Shown: in pieces, positions 36,187 through 46,405 of the stretch
Position numbering within the stretch: position 1 is the first letter of the stretch
How the letters are laid out: each line of letters begins with the position of its first letter
Source: Undibacter mobilis
GTDB taxonomy: Bacteria; Pseudomonadota; Alphaproteobacteria; Rhizobiales; Xanthobacteraceae
Assembly: GCF_003367195.1 (NCBI RefSeq)
Contig: NZ_QRGO01000003.1
Span: 1-64,000 of the forward strand
Reading direction: 5' to 3'
DNA: 64,000 nucleotides
Program-made: the position numbers and the translations under genes
The notes under the pieces: generated by a model
What the model was told of the DNA's origin: nothing
What the model saw: the letters and a program-made list of their open reading frames with translations, nothing else
Database searches by the model: none

Positions 36187-37911
36187 ATGGACGCCAAGAC
36201 CGATATCAAATTCCGACTTCCTTCGCGGCATGTGACCGAAGGTCCGGCCCGCGCGCCGCATCGTTCGTACTATTACGCGATGGGCCTGACCAAGGAGCAG
36301 ATCCACCAGCCGTTCGTCGGCGTGGCCTCCTGCTGGAACGAAGCCGCTCCCTGCAACATTTCGCTGATGCGCCAGGCCCAGGCCGCCAAAAAGGGCGTCG
36401 CCTCCGCTGGCGGCACGCCACGCGAATTCTGCACCATCACTGTGACCGACGGCATCGCCATGGGCCATGCTGGCATGTACGCCTCGCTGCCGTCGCGCGA
36501 CCTGATTGCGGACTCCGTCGAACTCACCATGCGCGGTCACGGCTATGACGCGCTGATCGGTCTGGCCGGCTGCGACAAGTCGCTGCCGGGCATGATGATG
36601 GCGATGGTGCGCATGAACGTGCCATCGATCTTCATCTATGGCGGCTCGATCCTGCCCGGTTCCTGGAAGGGCCAGCCGATTACCGTTCAGGACATGTTCG
36701 AAGCCGTCGGCAAGAACTCGGTCGGTGCGCTGTCGGACGAAGATCTCGACGCCATGGAACAGGTGGCGTGTCCGTCGGCCGGCGCCTGCGGCGCCCAGTT
36801 CACCGCCAACACCATGGCAACCGTGTCGGAGGCCATCGGCCTCGCGCTGCCGTATTCGGCGGGCGCGCCGGCGCCTTATGAAATTCGCGACAAGTTCTGC
36901 GCTCTCGCCGGCGAAAAGATCATGGAGCTGCTGCAGCTCAATCTGCGTCCGCGCGATATCGTGACGCGCAAGGCGCTGGAAAATGCGGCGGCGGTGGTTG
37001 CCGCCAGCGGCGGTTCCACCAATGCGGCGCTGCATTTGCCGGCGATCGCCCATGAATGCGGTATCGAATTCACGTTGTTCGACGTCGCCGAAATCTTCAA
37101 AAAGACACCTTATATCGCGGATTTGAAACCGGGCGGCCGTTATGTCGCCAAAGACATGTTCGAGGTTGGCGGCATTCCGTTGTTGATGAAGACGCTTCTC
37201 GACAACGGTCATCTGCACGGCGATTGCATGACTGTGACCGGGCGTACCATTGCCGAGAACCTGAAGTCGGTGAAGTGGAATCCGCACCAGGATGTCGTGC
37301 GTCCTGCTGACAAGCCGATCACCGTCACCGGCGGCGTCGTCGGCCTCAAGGGCAACCTGGCTCCCGAAGGCGCGATCGTGAAGGTCGCCGGCATGAGCGA
37401 ACTCAAGTTCACCGGCCCGGCGCGCTGTTTCGACGGCGAGGAAGCCTGCTTCGAAGCCGTGAAGAACAAGACTTACAAGGAAGGCGACGTCCTCGTCATC
37501 CGTTACGAAGGTCCGCGCGGCGGCCCGGGCATGCGCGAAATGCTCTCGACCACGGCGGCGCTCTACGGCCAGGGCATGGGCGGCAAGGTCGCGCTGATCA
37601 CCGACGGCCGCTTCTCCGGCGCGACGCGCGGCTTCTGCATCGGTCATGTCGGACCGGAAGCGGCGGTTGGCGGCCCGATTGCGTTGGTCAAGGATGGCGA
37701 CATCATCAGCATCGACGCCGTCAACGGCACCATCGAGGTGAAGATCTCCGACGACGAGCTCGCCGCGCGCAAGAAGGACTGGAAGCCGCGCGAGACGCAT
37801 TTCGGCTCCGGCTATCTCTGGAAGTACGCGCAGCAGGTCGGCCCTGCCGTCGATGGCGCGGTGACGCATCCGGGCGGCGCCGGCGAGAAGGAGTGCTATG
37901 CCGACAGCTGA
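36187..37911 (+). CDS. ilvD: Dihydroxy-acid dehydratase
   Basis: 574 residues. It dehydrates 2,3-dihydroxy-isovalerate and -methylvalerate to the 2-oxo acids in valine, isoleucine and leucine synthesis. Three Cys expected to hold the Fe-S cluster are in V-A-S-C-W-N-E, L-A-G-C-D-K-S-L-P-G and P-S-A-G-A-C-G-A-Q; the signature T-D-G-R-F-S-G-A-T-R-G is near 478-488. Its length matches the short IlvD form common in rhizobia. The stop lies inside the start of the downstream exoR-like gene (14-base overlap). Confidence 0.96.
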   Translation: MDAKTDIKFRLPSRHVTEGPARAPHRSYYYAMGLTKEQIHQPFVGVASCWNEAAPCNISLMRQAQAAKKGVASAGGTPREFCTITVTDGIAMGHAGMYASLPSRDLIADSVELTMRGHGYDALIGLAGCDKSLPGMMMAMVRMNVPSIFIYGGSILPGSWKGQPITVQDMFEAVGKNSVGALSDEDLDAMEQVACPSAGACGAQFTANTMATVSEAIGLALPYSAGAPAPYEIRDKFCALAGEKIMELLQLNLRPRDIVTRKALENAAAVVAASGGSTNAALHLPAIAHECGIEFTLFDVAEIFKKTPYIADLKPGGRYVAKDMFEVGGIPLLMKTLLDNGHLHGDCMTVTGRTIAENLKSVKWNPHQDVVRPADKPITVTGGVVGLKGNLAPEGAIVKVAGMSELKFTGPARCFDGEEACFEAVKNKTYKEGDVLVIRYEGPRGGPGMREMLSTTAALYGQGMGGKVALITDGRFSGATRGFCIGHVGPEAAVGGPIALVKDGDIISIDAVNGTIEVKISDDELAARKKDWKPRETHFGSGYLWKYAQQVGPAVDGAVTHPGGAGEKECYADS

Positions 37912-38737
37912 CGCATATTTGCGTTTGGCAACGCTGGGTGCCGGCCTGACCCTTCTGGTTATGGCCGGGCCGGCGCTGGCGCTTGACGGCAGCAAGTCCG
38001 ACGACATGGTCGCCGGCGGGCCGCCGGTGCTGAAATCTATGGACGAGGCGTTCCGCTCGGGCGCCCGTTGGCTCAAGAACGGCGACAAGGAAAAAGCGCT
38101 GGTCTCGCTCGAATACGCTGCCGAACGCGGCCACGCCGCAGCGCAGTGGAAACTGGGCCGGATGTATCAGGCCGGCGACGGTGTCACGCAGGACGATCTC
38201 AAGGCCTTCCAGTATTTCCGCAGCGTCGCGGCCAATCATGCCGACGACAATCCGGACGGCCCGCAGTCACGCTTCGTGGCTTCGGCCTTCGTCGCCTTGG
38301 GCCACTATTATCTCGAGGGCATTCCGAACACCAAAGTGAAGGCCGAGCCGGAGCGGGCGCGGCAGATGTTCGACTATGCCGCTTCGTATTTCCGCGATGC
38401 CGAGGCGCAGTATTATCTCGCGCGGCTTTATCTCAACGGCACCGGTGCGCCGCATGATCCGCGCACCGCGGCGCGTTGGTTCGGTCTGGCGGCCCAGAAG
38501 GGCCAGTGTCAGGCGCAGGCCATGCTCGGCGCCATGTTGTTTGCCGGCGATCACGTCCCGCGCCAGGCGGCGCGTGGCCTGATGTGGCTCACGCTGGCGC
38601 GCGATGCCTGTCGTTCCAGTGCTGATGAAACCTGGGTGGCACAGCTTTACGACGGCGCCTATCAGCAGTCGATCGAGGACGAGCGCGCGCTGGCGCTGGT
38701 CTATCTCAAGCGCTGGATGGAAACGCGGCGCGAGTGA
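37898..38737 (+). CDS. exoR: ExoR-like Sel1-repeat periplasmic protein
   Basis: 279 residues. Signal peptide with cleavage near A-L-A-L-D, then Sel1-type (TPR-like) repeats: A-L-V-S-L-E-Y-A-A-E-R-G-H-A-A-A-Q-W-K-L-G, A-S-A-F-V-A-L-G-H-Y-Y, A-Q-Y-Y-L-A-R-L-Y-L-N-G and A-Q-A-M-L-G. Length and layout match ExoR (about 268 aa), the periplasmic repressor of the ExoS/ChvI two-component system that controls succinoglycan, flagella and invasion in Rhizobium and Agrobacterium. exoS and chvI are not in this window. AAGGAG (37888-37893) within ilvD serves its ATG, so expression is tied to ilvD. A terminator follows. Confidence 0.82.
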   Translation: MPTADAYLRLATLGAGLTLLVMAGPALALDGSKSDDMVAGGPPVLKSMDEAFRSGARWLKNGDKEKALVSLEYAAERGHAAAQWKLGRMYQAGDGVTQDDLKAFQYFRSVAANHADDNPDGPQSRFVASAFVALGHYYLEGIPNTKVKAEPERARQMFDYAASYFRDAEAQYYLARLYLNGTGAPHDPRTAARWFGLAAQKGQCQAQAMLGAMLFAGDHVPRQAARGLMWLTLARDACRSSADETWVAQLYDGAYQQSIEDERALALVYLKRWMETRRE

Positions 38738-38776
38738 CTTGATAACAGGTTACCTCTTTTGGCGATGCGAACCGGC

Positions 38777-38806
38777 GGCCCGCTCTCAAAAGCGGGCCTT
38801 TCTTAT
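38777..38806 (+). terminator. Rho-independent terminator after exoR
   Basis: Eight-bp stem GGCCCGCT (38777-38784) and AGCGGGCC (38791-38798), loop CTCAAA, then TTTCTTATTT, 39 bases after the stop codon. Confidence 0.85.
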
Positions 38807-38949
38807 TTAGCATGACAATTTTGTTTATTAGATTTTTTTGGTGGCAAAGGAAGGAATTGCCAAACCACAGGTTGCTATAGTCGGCATGGAATCGATGGCA
38901 ATTGCCTGGCTGGGGCTGCCGGCCGCCGCTGCTGCACGCCGGACATCCC

Positions 38950-40875
38950 ATGGCCCTCCCGTCCTTCTCCCTGAAGATCACGCACAAGATCAATCTCATC
39001 GCGGTCATCGTCGTTGTCGGCATCGGCGTGATGGCGGGCATCGTGCGGTACGAAGAAGGCGTGCTGGACAGCATTCATAAGACAGTCAAGGCAGCGCATC
39101 TGGCAGGAACCCGCGCCGGCGAACTGCGCGTCGATTTGCTGGAGGCGCGGCGTGCGGAAAAAGACTTTCTGCTGCGTCACGATCTAAAATACGCCGAAAC
39201 TCATGCGGCGCTGCGCAAGAGCGTACTGGCCGACATCGAGCATCTCAGACACGATGCGCATGAGGCCGATCTCGACAAGGTCACCGCCAATGCGGACAAT
39301 CTCGTCAAAGGCCTGGAAACGTATTTCGGCCACTTCCGTGACCTGACGGCGCAGATGGTTGCGCTTGGTCTTGACGAAAATTCAGGGCTGTCGGGCACTC
39401 TGCGCAAGTCGGTTCGCGCTCTTGAATCCCGTATTGCCGCCGTCGGCGACAACGCCCTCATGGTGACCGTGCTGACGATACGGCGTCACGAGAAAGATTT
39501 CATGCTGCGCCGGGCGCCGTCTTACATCGAGAGCGTAAAAAAGAGTGTTGCAATGCTCGTTCAGCAGATCGACGGCGCTGCTATCCCGAGCGAGATGCAA
39601 ACCGAAATGAAAAAGGAAGCCAGCGCCTACCTGAAGGATTTCCTTGAGTGGGCGAACACCGAGCAGGGATTTGAAGCGAGCCAGGCGCAACTGTCGCAGG
39701 CGTTTCGTAACGTCGAGCCTCTGCTGACCGGAATTCTCAAGGACGTCGAGGCGGCGGTGGCCGAGCTCGATCGACGCGCCGAAGAAATCGAGGAGGGAGC
39801 CAAGCTGCAACTCATGGCGGCCATGCTGATTATCGCTGTTGTCGTCGGCGGATTGTGCGTGACGCTTGGGCGCAGCGTTTCGAGGCCGGTCAAGTCGCTG
39901 ATACCTGAACTGCACAAGATTGCCGGAGGACAGTTCAACATCAAACTCGACTCGCTCGGACGGCGGGATGAGATCGGCGATATCTCGCGGGCGGTGGATG
40001 AGATGGCGAGCAAAGTCCGCGAGACGGTGTCCATTGTCGTTGCGTCGGGCCGTGAGGTTGCCAATGCGACGACGGAGATTTCGACGGGAACGACTGACCT
40101 TTCCCATCGCACCGAAGAACAGGCCGCGAGCCTTGAAGAGACCTCCGCCGCAATGGAGGAGATGTCCGCCACGGTGCGCCGCAACGCCGAAAATGCGCAA
40201 AACGCCAGTGCATCCGCGAGCAGGACACGCGATGTGGCGACGCACGGTGCCAAGATTGCCAACAAGGCCGTAGAAGCGATGGCCAGGATTGAACAGTCGT
40301 CGCACAAGATCGGCGACATCATAACGGTGATCGACGAGATCGCGCGCCAGACCAACTTGCTGGCGCTGAATGCTGCGGTCGAAGCCGCGCGGGCCGGCGA
40401 GGCGGGCCGCGGTTTTGCGGTGGTGGCGTCGGAAGTCCGCAGCCTTGCGCAGCGCTCGTCGCAGGCCGCCAAGGACATCAAGGAGCTGATTACGAATTCG
40501 ACCGGGCTCGTTTCCGAAGGCGTCGATCTCGTCAATCAGGCCGGCGCGTCGTTGAATGAGATTGCCGGGTCGGTTGACGAGGCCGTCCGTCTGGTCGCCG
40601 AAATCGCCGCGGCAAGCCGGGAGCAAGCCAGCGGGATCGAGGACATCAACAAGGCGCTGATGCAGATGGATCAGGCCACGCAGGAGAACTCGGCGCTGGT
40701 GGAGGAAAATGCGGCGGTCGCCAAGACGCTCGAGCACCAGGCCAAGGTGATGGACGAACAGATGTCGTTCTTCCAGGTCGACGTGCCGGGGGCGGCAGTG
40801 CCGGCGGAACGCGGCGAGGCTCAGGCCGAAAAAGGTCGCTCCATGCCCCAGCCGATGATGGGCAGAGCCGCCTAA
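38950..40875 (+). CDS. Methyl-accepting chemotaxis protein with HBM-like sensor domain
   Basis: 641 residues from ATG 38950. Membrane helix 1 (about 12-32), a periplasmic all-helical domain of about 240 residues with repeated E-x-R-R-x-E-K-D-F-L-L-R and [10 protein letters not shown] segments typical of the helical bimodular (HBM) sensor, membrane helix 2 (about 292-312), HAMP, then the cytoplasmic hairpin. The hairpin tip is [20 protein letters not shown], standard for CheA/CheW binding. HBM domains bind organic acids in known cases; the ligand here is not known. No CheR-binding pentapeptide at the C terminus. Overlaps the convergent xthA end. Confidence 0.92.
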   Translation: MALPSFSLKITHKINLIAVIVVVGIGVMAGIVRYEEGVLDSIHKTVKAAHLAGTRAGELRVDLLEARRAEKDFLLRHDLKYAETHAALRKSVLADIEHLRHDAHEADLDKVTANADNLVKGLETYFGHFRDLTAQMVALGLDENSGLSGTLRKSVRALESRIAAVGDNALMVTVLTIRRHEKDFMLRRAPSYIESVKKSVAMLVQQIDGAAIPSEMQTEMKKEASAYLKDFLEWANTEQGFEASQAQLSQAFRNVEPLLTGILKDVEAAVAELDRRAEEIEEGAKLQLMAAMLIIAVVVGGLCVTLGRSVSRPVKSLIPELHKIAGGQFNIKLDSLGRRDEIGDISRAVDEMASKVRETVSIVVASGREVANATTEISTGTTDLSHRTEEQAASLEETSAAMEEMSATVRRNAENAQNASASASRTRDVATHGAKIANKAVEAMARIEQSSHKIGDIITVIDEIARQTNLLALNAAVEAARAGEAGRGFAVVASEVRSLAQRSSQAAKDIKELITNSTGLVSEGVDLVNQAGASLNEIAGSVDEAVRLVAEIAAASREQASGIEDINKALMQMDQATQENSALVEENAAVAKTLEHQAKVMDEQMSFFQVDVPGAAVPAERGEAQAEKGRSMPQPMMGRAA

Positions 40876-41663
40876 CGGCCCTCGATCGCCAGGTCGACCC
40901 ACACCGGCACATGGTCCGAGGGCTTGTCCCAGGAGCGGACGTGCTTGTCGATGCCGGCATCGACGAGCTTGTCGGTGGCGCGCGGCGACAGCATGAGATG
41001 GTCGATGCGGATGCCGTCGTTCTTCTGCCAGGCGCCGGCCTGATAGTCCCAGAACGAGTATAGCCCGCCATCGTCGCTCACCGCGCGAATGGCGTCAGTG
41101 AAACCGAGATTGGCGAGCGCCCGGAATTTCTCGCGTGTCTGCGGCAAGAACAGCGCATCGTTGACCCAGGCCTCGGGGCGCTTGGCGTCGAGCGGCGTGG
41201 GAATGACGTTGTAATCGCCGGCCAGCACCAGCGGCTCTTCGAGCCGCAGACGATCGGCCGCAAAGGCGATGAGGCGGTCCATCCAGCGCAGCTTGTAATC
41301 GTATTTGTCGCCGGGGGCGGGGTTGCCATTGGGCAGATAGAGACTGACCACCCGGACCACGCCGGTCTTGGTCGAAACGAGGGCCTCCAGGAAACGCGCC
41401 TGCACGTCGCCGTCATCGCCGATCAGGCCGGGTGCCACCTCGTCGAAAGGCAATTTGGATAACAGCGCCACGCCGTTGAAAGTCTTCTGGCCATGCACCG
41501 CAACGTTGTAACCGAGCGCTTCGAGCGGCTCCCGCGGGAAATCATGGTCCTGACACTTGATCTCCTGCAGGCAGACGATGTCCGGTGCCCGCTCCTTGAG
41601 CCAAGCCTGCAAGCTGTCGAGGCGCTGGCGGATGGAGTTTACGTTCCAGGTGGCAATACGCAT
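40872..41663 (-). CDS. xthA: Exodeoxyribonuclease III
   Basis: 263 residues from ATG 41663 ([12 protein letters not shown]). Metal-dependent AP endonuclease and 3'-5' exonuclease in base excision repair. Catalytic motifs are C-L-Q-E-I-K (Glu), A-G-D-Y-N-V-I-P (Asp-Asn) and P-S-D-H-V-P-V (Asp-His). The upstream frame (eight more residues) is not needed. Stop codons of this gene and the chemoreceptor overlap tail to tail. In many alphaproteobacteria xthA lies next to erpA-dgt; here 7.7 kb of other genes separate them. Confidence 0.95.
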   Translation of the reverse strand: MRIATWNVNSIRQRLDSLQAWLKERAPDIVCLQEIKCQDHDFPREPLEALGYNVAVHGQKTFNGVALLSKLPFDEVAPGLIGDDGDVQARFLEALVSTKTGVVRVVSLYLPNGNPAPGDKYDYKLRWMDRLIAFAADRLRLEEPLVLAGDYNVIPTPLDAKRPEAWVNDALFLPQTREKFRALANLGFTDAIRAVSDDGGLYSFWDYQAGAWQKNDGIRIDHLMLSPRATDKLVDAGIDKHVRSWDKPSDHVPVWVDLAIEGR

Positions 41664-41821
41664 GGGGCAGGGGTCCGTCAGGAACACATAAACAAGAATT
41701 TACGCGCCAGAATCAGACGAAACGGCGTGTCATTACGGTGTTTAGCAGAACAGCGCAGGTAAGTGCAGTTTGGCCCGTTATATGCTAAGTACCGCCGTTA
41801 TCAGGCCGCCGTTGCGGTCGA

Positions 41822-41843
41822 ACCGGCCGGCCACCCGGCCGGT
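41822..41843 (+). promoter_or_regulatory. GC-rich dyad in the leader of the RND operon
   Basis: Perfect 9-bp inverted repeat ACCGGCCGG (41822-41830) and CCGGCCGGT (41835-41843) with loop CCAC, 58 bases upstream of the adaptor start codon. It may be an operator or an mRNA hairpin; there is no T run for termination. Confidence 0.4.
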
Positions 41844-41900
41844 AACCGCGAAAAGGAGCGTCCGGGGAGGGCCCCCACGGACCCGGACCGTCTGGAGACG

Positions 41901-43055
41901 ATGAAAAGCCGAAAGTTGCTGGTTTTAGTTCTCGTGCTGGCGGTGGCCGGTGCAGCCTATTTTGCACGCGGATATTTTGCGGGCGGGCCGGTGGCCGTGC
42001 GGGCGCAGGGCGGCACCGAACGCGTTGTTCCGGTCGAAGTCGCCAAGATCGAACGCAAGAAGGTTCCGGTCAATCTGGACGCACTGGGAACGGTCACACC
42101 GATCGCCAGCGTGTCCCTGAAGGCGCGGCTGGAAACGACCATCACCGCGGTTCACTTCCGCGACGGCGCCCATGTCGACAAGGGCGATCTCCTATACACG
42201 CTCGACTGTCGCCAGATTGAAGCCGACATGAAGCGCGTGCAGGCCGTGATCGACGGCGCGCAGGCTTCTTTCGAACAGGCGCAGCGTGACGTGTCACGCT
42301 ATTCGGATCTGGTCGATCGCAACGCGACCCCGATCGTCACGCTCAATAACGCGCAGACCGCGGTCAACGTGTCGAAGGCCACAGCGGAATCGAACCGCGC
42401 CCAGCTCGAGAACCTTCGCGTCCAACTTGGCTTCTGCTCGATCAAGGCACCGATCGCCGGGCGCATCAGCATGGCCAACGTCAAGGTCGGCAACTTTGTA
42501 CGCCCGGCCGACACGGCGCCGATGGCGACCATCATCCAAACCGCCCCGATCTATGTCAGCTTCCCCGTGCCGCAGAAGAACCTGCCGGCAATCCGCGAGG
42601 CGATCGCCGCGGAAACAGCGACTGTCCAGGCAGGCATCCCGGGTGACGCCAAGCGCGCCGAGGGCGCGGTGACCATGATCGAGAACTCGGTCGATGCCGC
42701 AACCGGCACCGCGATGATCCGCGCCACCATGCCGAACAAGGACGAATTGTTATGGCCGGGCACGCTGGTCAATGCGCGCATGACCTTGCGCGTCGAAGAC
42801 GCGGTAACGGCGCCGGCGAGTGCGGTGTCGGTCAGCCAGACCGGCAACTTTGTCTTCGTTATCGAGGACGGCAAGGCCAAGGTTCAGCCGGTTGTCGTGG
42901 AGCGACAGACCGGCGATGACGCGATCATTTCGTCCGGTCTCAAGGGCGACGAGACGGTGGTCACCGACGGCCAAGCCTTCCTGTCGAACGGCACGCGTGT
43001 GCGTGTTCAGAGCGGCGGCCGTCCGGCCGCGGGCGGCAAACCGGCGGGCACCTGA
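41901..43055 (+). CDS. RND efflux periplasmic adaptor (MdtA-like, HlyD/MFP family)
   Basis: 384 residues from ATG 41901 (GGAG at 41894-41897). An N-terminal signal-anchor helix (about 4-24) is followed by the lipoyl half-motif near residue 80, a coiled-coil hairpin (about 110-165), the second lipoyl half (C-S-I-K-A-P-I-A-G-R-I-S), and beta-barrel and membrane-proximal domains. There is no lipobox. It links the inner-membrane pump encoded downstream to an outer-membrane channel. The substrate range is not predictable. The gene pair begins with a GC-rich dyad in the leader. Confidence 0.92.
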   Translation: MKSRKLLVLVLVLAVAGAAYFARGYFAGGPVAVRAQGGTERVVPVEVAKIERKKVPVNLDALGTVTPIASVSLKARLETTITAVHFRDGAHVDKGDLLYTLDCRQIEADMKRVQAVIDGAQASFEQAQRDVSRYSDLVDRNATPIVTLNNAQTAVNVSKATAESNRAQLENLRVQLGFCSIKAPIAGRISMANVKVGNFVRPADTAPMATIIQTAPIYVSFPVPQKNLPAIREAIAAETATVQAGIPGDAKRAEGAVTMIENSVDAATGTAMIRATMPNKDELLWPGTLVNARMTLRVEDAVTAPASAVSVSQTGNFVFVIEDGKAKVQPVVVERQTGDDAIISSGLKGDETVVTDGQAFLSNGTRVRVQSGGRPAAGGKPAGT

Positions 43056-43135
43056 GAATATGAATGGCGACCCGGCGAAGCTGGGCACGCCGGTCATGGA
43101 CGACGGTTCGGGCTGATAGGGGCAGGTCGAGGTCG

Positions 43136-46100
43136 ATGAATATCTCCGAAGTTTGCATTCGCCGGCCGGTCCTGACGACGCTGTTGATGGCGTCGATCAT
43201 CGTGCTCGGCCTTTTCGGCTATCGGTTGTTGCCGGTGGCGGCGCTGCCGGCGGTTGACTTCCCGACCATCCGCATCACCGCGACGCTGCCGGGCGCGTCG
43301 CCCGAGACCATGGCGGCATCGGTGGCCTCGCCGATCGAACGCCAGTTGTCGACCATCGCCGGCATTACGACGCTGACGTCGTCGTCGTCGCTCGGCAACA
43401 CCGATATCACCGTCCAGTTTGACCTGAGCCGCAACATCGACGGCGCCTCGCTCGACGTGCAGACCGCGCTGTCCATCGCGCAGCGCCGCTTGCCGGTCGA
43501 AATGACGACGCCGCCGTCTTTCCGCAAGGTCAACCCGGGCGACTTCCCGGTCATCTTCTTCTCGATGCGCTCGGCGACCATGCCGCTGTCGGAAATCAAC
43601 GACTTCGCCGAGACGGTGCTGTCGCCGCAGCTGTCGCAATTGCCCGGCGTGGCGCAGGTCGCCGTCTACGGCGCGCAGCGTTATGCGGTTCGTGTTCAGG
43701 TCGATCCGGCCGCCGCCGCGGCGCGGAATGTCTCGCTCGATGAAATCCGGACCGTGGTGTCGCGCGCCAACTCGGCGGCCCCGGTCGGCAATCTCGACGG
43801 CAATAAGCAGTCGCTGACTTTGGTCGCGACCTCGTCGATGAAGCGCGCGGCCGATTACGCCGACGTTATTGTGAAATACGTCAATGGCGCGCCGATCAAG
43901 CTGAGTGAAGTCGCGCGGGTCGTGGACAGTGTCGAGAACGACAAGGTCGCCACCTGGTTCAACGACGACCGCGCCATTGTGCTTGCCATTCAGCGCCAGC
44001 CTGACGCCAACACAGTCGAGGTGGTGGACGCCGCGCTCAATCTCATCCCGCGCATGCGCGCGCAGATCCCGGCGGCCATCGAGTTGCGGCCGCTGTTCGA
44101 CCGATCGACCTCGATCCGCGATGCCGTGCATGACGTGAAGGAGACTTTGGCGATCGCCGTCGTGCTCGTCATCATGGTGATCTTCCTGTTCCTGCGAAAG
44201 GTGTCGGCGACCGTGATTCCGTCGCTGGCGGTGCCGATGTCGCTCGTCGGCACCTTTGCCGCGATGTACATGTTCGGCTTCTCGATCAACAACATGACGC
44301 TGCTGGCGCTGACGCTGTCGGTCGGCTTCGTCGTCGACGACGCCATCGTCATGCTCGAAAACATCGTGCGCCACGTCGAGGGTGGCATGAGGCCCTACGA
44401 GGCGGCGCTGAAAGGCGCACGCGAGATCGGCTTCACCATCGTTTCGATTACCTTCTCGCTGATCGCCGTGTTCATCCCGGTGCTGCTGATGGGGGGCATG
44501 GTCGGCCGCGTGTTCCGCGAGTTCGCTGTCACGGTGGCGGTGGCGATCGTCGTGTCCGGCTTCGTGTCGCTGACGCTGACGCCGATGCTGTGCGCGCGCG
44601 TGCTCAAGGGCCACCATCCCGGCGACGAGGAGAAGCAGAACTTCATCCTGCGCGGCTTCGAATGGGCCTTCGACCGCGTCCTCAAGGGTTATGAATGGTC
44701 GCTCGACCGCGTCATCGCCTACAAGCCGGTGATGCTCGGCGTAACGTTCCTGACGCTGATCGGCACGATCTGGCTTTATGCCGTTGCGCCGAAAGGCTTC
44801 TTCCCGACCGAGGACACCGGCTTCCTGACCGGCATCACCGAGGCCAAGACGGATATCTCATTTGCGGCGATGGTCGAGCACCAGCGCAAGGTGGCCGATA
44901 TCGTACGCGCTGATCCGGCGGTGGCCTATGTGAACTCGACCGTCGGCATTGGCGGTCCGAATTCGATCGTCAGCAACGGCCGCATGCTGGTGGCGCTCAA
45001 GCCCAAGAAGGATCGCGACGAACTGCGCGGCGTTCTCGACCGCCTGCGGCGCACCGCCAATGCCGTGCCGGGCATCCGCATTTTCTTCCAGCCAATTCAG
45101 AACATCAATCTGGGCGGGCGGCCATCGAAGAGCCAGTACCAGTACACGATGCAGTCGAACGACACCGACGCGCTGTACCGGCTGGCCCCGGACATGCGCA
45201 ACAAGATCTCCGAATTGCCCGGCCTGCTGGACGTCACCACCGATCTTTACGTCACCAACCCGCAGGTCTCGGTCGAAGTCGATCGGCAAAAGGCCGCGGT
45301 CTACGGCGTGACCATCGATCAGGTGCGCCAGGAGCTCTACAACGCCTTCGGCACCCGTCAGGTGGCGACGATTTACACGCCATCGAATGACTACCAGGTC
45401 ATCCTGCAGGCGCTGCCGGAGGTGCAGAAGCTCGGCCCCGATGCGCTCAACAATATCTATTTGAAGACCGCAAGCGGCACCTCGGTGCCGCTGTCGGCGG
45501 TGACGCGCTTCGACCGCACCGTCGGTCCGCTGCAGGTCAACCATCAGGGCCAGCAGCCGTCGGTGACGATCTCGTTCAACCTGTCGCCCGGCACGTCGCT
45601 CGGTCAGGCGACCGACGCGATCCGCAAGCTCGAGCGTGACGAACGCCTGCCGGCGAGCATCACGGCAACCTTCCAGGGCACCACGCAAGTGTTCGAGGAG
45701 GCGCAAAAGGGGCAGGGCATCCTCATCCTCGCCGCCATCTTCGCCGCCTACATCGTGCTCGGCATTCTCTACGAAAGCTTCATTCATCCGATCACGATCA
45801 TCTCCGGCCTGCCGTCGGCCGGTATCGGCGCCATCCTGACGTTGATGCTGTTCAAGATGGACTTGTCGGTGATCGCCATGATCGGCATCGTCATGCTGGT
45901 CGGCATCGTGAAGAAGAACGCCATCATGATGATTGACTTCGCCCTCGAACGCCGCCGTATCGGCCTGTCGGCGGAAGCGGCGATCCGTGAGGCGGCGCTG
46001 CTGCGCTTCCGTCCGATCATGATGACGACCTTTGCGGCCATCTTCGGCACCTTGCCGATTGCGCTCGGCGCCGGCGCCGGCGCGGAACTGCGCCAGCCGC

Positions 46101-46267
46101 TCGGCATCGCCGTCGTCGGCGGCTTGTGCGTGTCGCAGCTCCTGACGCTGTACATCACGCCGGTCGTCTACCTCTATCTCGACCGCTTTGATCGGATGCT
46201 CAAGCGCCGCCTCGAGCCACAGCTCGAGGAGGTCAAGGACGCACCGGCGCAGGTGGCGGCCGAGTAG
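43136..46267 (+). CDS. RND multidrug efflux permease (MdtB/MdtC-like)
   Basis: 1043 residues from ATG 43136; the frame upstream is unlikely to be translated. Twelve-helix proton-driven pump of the HAE1 class: N-terminal I-R-R-P-V-L-T-T-L helix, two large periplasmic loops, helix 4 with the proton-relay pair D-D in V-G-F-V-V-D-D-A-I-V, and helix 10 with the Lys in G-I-V-K-K-N-A-I-M-M-I-D. Closest in style to the MdtB/MdtC or MexK-like branch. No outer-membrane gene is adjacent, so it may recruit the TolC at 30.0-31.4 kb. Confidence 0.94.
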   Translation: MNISEVCIRRPVLTTLLMASIIVLGLFGYRLLPVAALPAVDFPTIRITATLPGASPETMAASVASPIERQLSTIAGITTLTSSSSLGNTDITVQFDLSRNIDGASLDVQTALSIAQRRLPVEMTTPPSFRKVNPGDFPVIFFSMRSATMPLSEINDFAETVLSPQLSQLPGVAQVAVYGAQRYAVRVQVDPAAAAARNVSLDEIRTVVSRANSAAPVGNLDGNKQSLTLVATSSMKRAADYADVIVKYVNGAPIKLSEVARVVDSVENDKVATWFNDDRAIVLAIQRQPDANTVEVVDAALNLIPRMRAQIPAAIELRPLFDRSTSIRDAVHDVKETLAIAVVLVIMVIFLFLRKVSATVIPSLAVPMSLVGTFAAMYMFGFSINNMTLLALTLSVGFVVDDAIVMLENIVRHVEGGMRPYEAALKGAREIGFTIVSITFSLIAVFIPVLLMGGMVGRVFREFAVTVAVAIVVSGFVSLTLTPMLCARVLKGHHPGDEEKQNFILRGFEWAFDRVLKGYEWSLDRVIAYKPVMLGVTFLTLIGTIWLYAVAPKGFFPTEDTGFLTGITEAKTDISFAAMVEHQRKVADIVRADPAVAYVNSTVGIGGPNSIVSNGRMLVALKPKKDRDELRGVLDRLRRTANAVPGIRIFFQPIQNINLGGRPSKSQYQYTMQSNDTDALYRLAPDMRNKISELPGLLDVTTDLYVTNPQVSVEVDRQKAAVYGVTIDQVRQELYNAFGTRQVATIYTPSNDYQVILQALPEVQKLGPDALNNIYLKTASGTSVPLSAVTRFDRTVGPLQVNHQGQQPSVTISFNLSPGTSLGQATDAIRKLERDERLPASITATFQGTTQVFEEAQKGQGILILAAIFAAYIVLGILYESFIHPITIISGLPSAGIGAILTLMLFKMDLSVIAMIGIVMLVGIVKKNAIMMIDFALERRRIGLSAEAAIREAALLRFRPIMMTTFAAIFGTLPIALGAGAGAELRQPLGIAVVGGLCVSQLLTLYITPVVYLYLDRFDRMLKRRLEPQLEEVKDAPAQVAAE

Positions 46268-46322
46268 CGTCCGCGGCGCGCCGCTGGGCCCACGCACAGT
46301 TACAGGCGATATCTCCTTTCAC

Positions 46323-46344
46323 TGGCCGGACCGTAGTCCGGCCA
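46323..46344 (+). terminator. Hairpin after the RND permease gene
   Basis: Perfect 9-bp stem TGGCCGGAC (46323-46331) and GTCCGGCCA (46336-46344) with loop CGTA, 55 bases after the stop codon. Only two T follow, so it may be a weak terminator or mRNA 3'-end stabiliser. Confidence 0.5.
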
Positions 46345-46405
46345 TTGCCGTGTCACGTTTGATGCTATGATGCTGCCCGCAGGTACAGGTCCAATGGGAG
46401 GCAAC

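Noticed and set aside
38852..38870. Possible sigma-54 promoter before the chemoreceptor (TGGC...TTGC)
   Set aside because: The gap between the two elements is 11 bases instead of the seven required by the consensus.
43094..44617. 507-residue open frame on the minus strand
   Set aside because: It is antisense to the RND permease; composition is His/Arg/Asp-rich noise.
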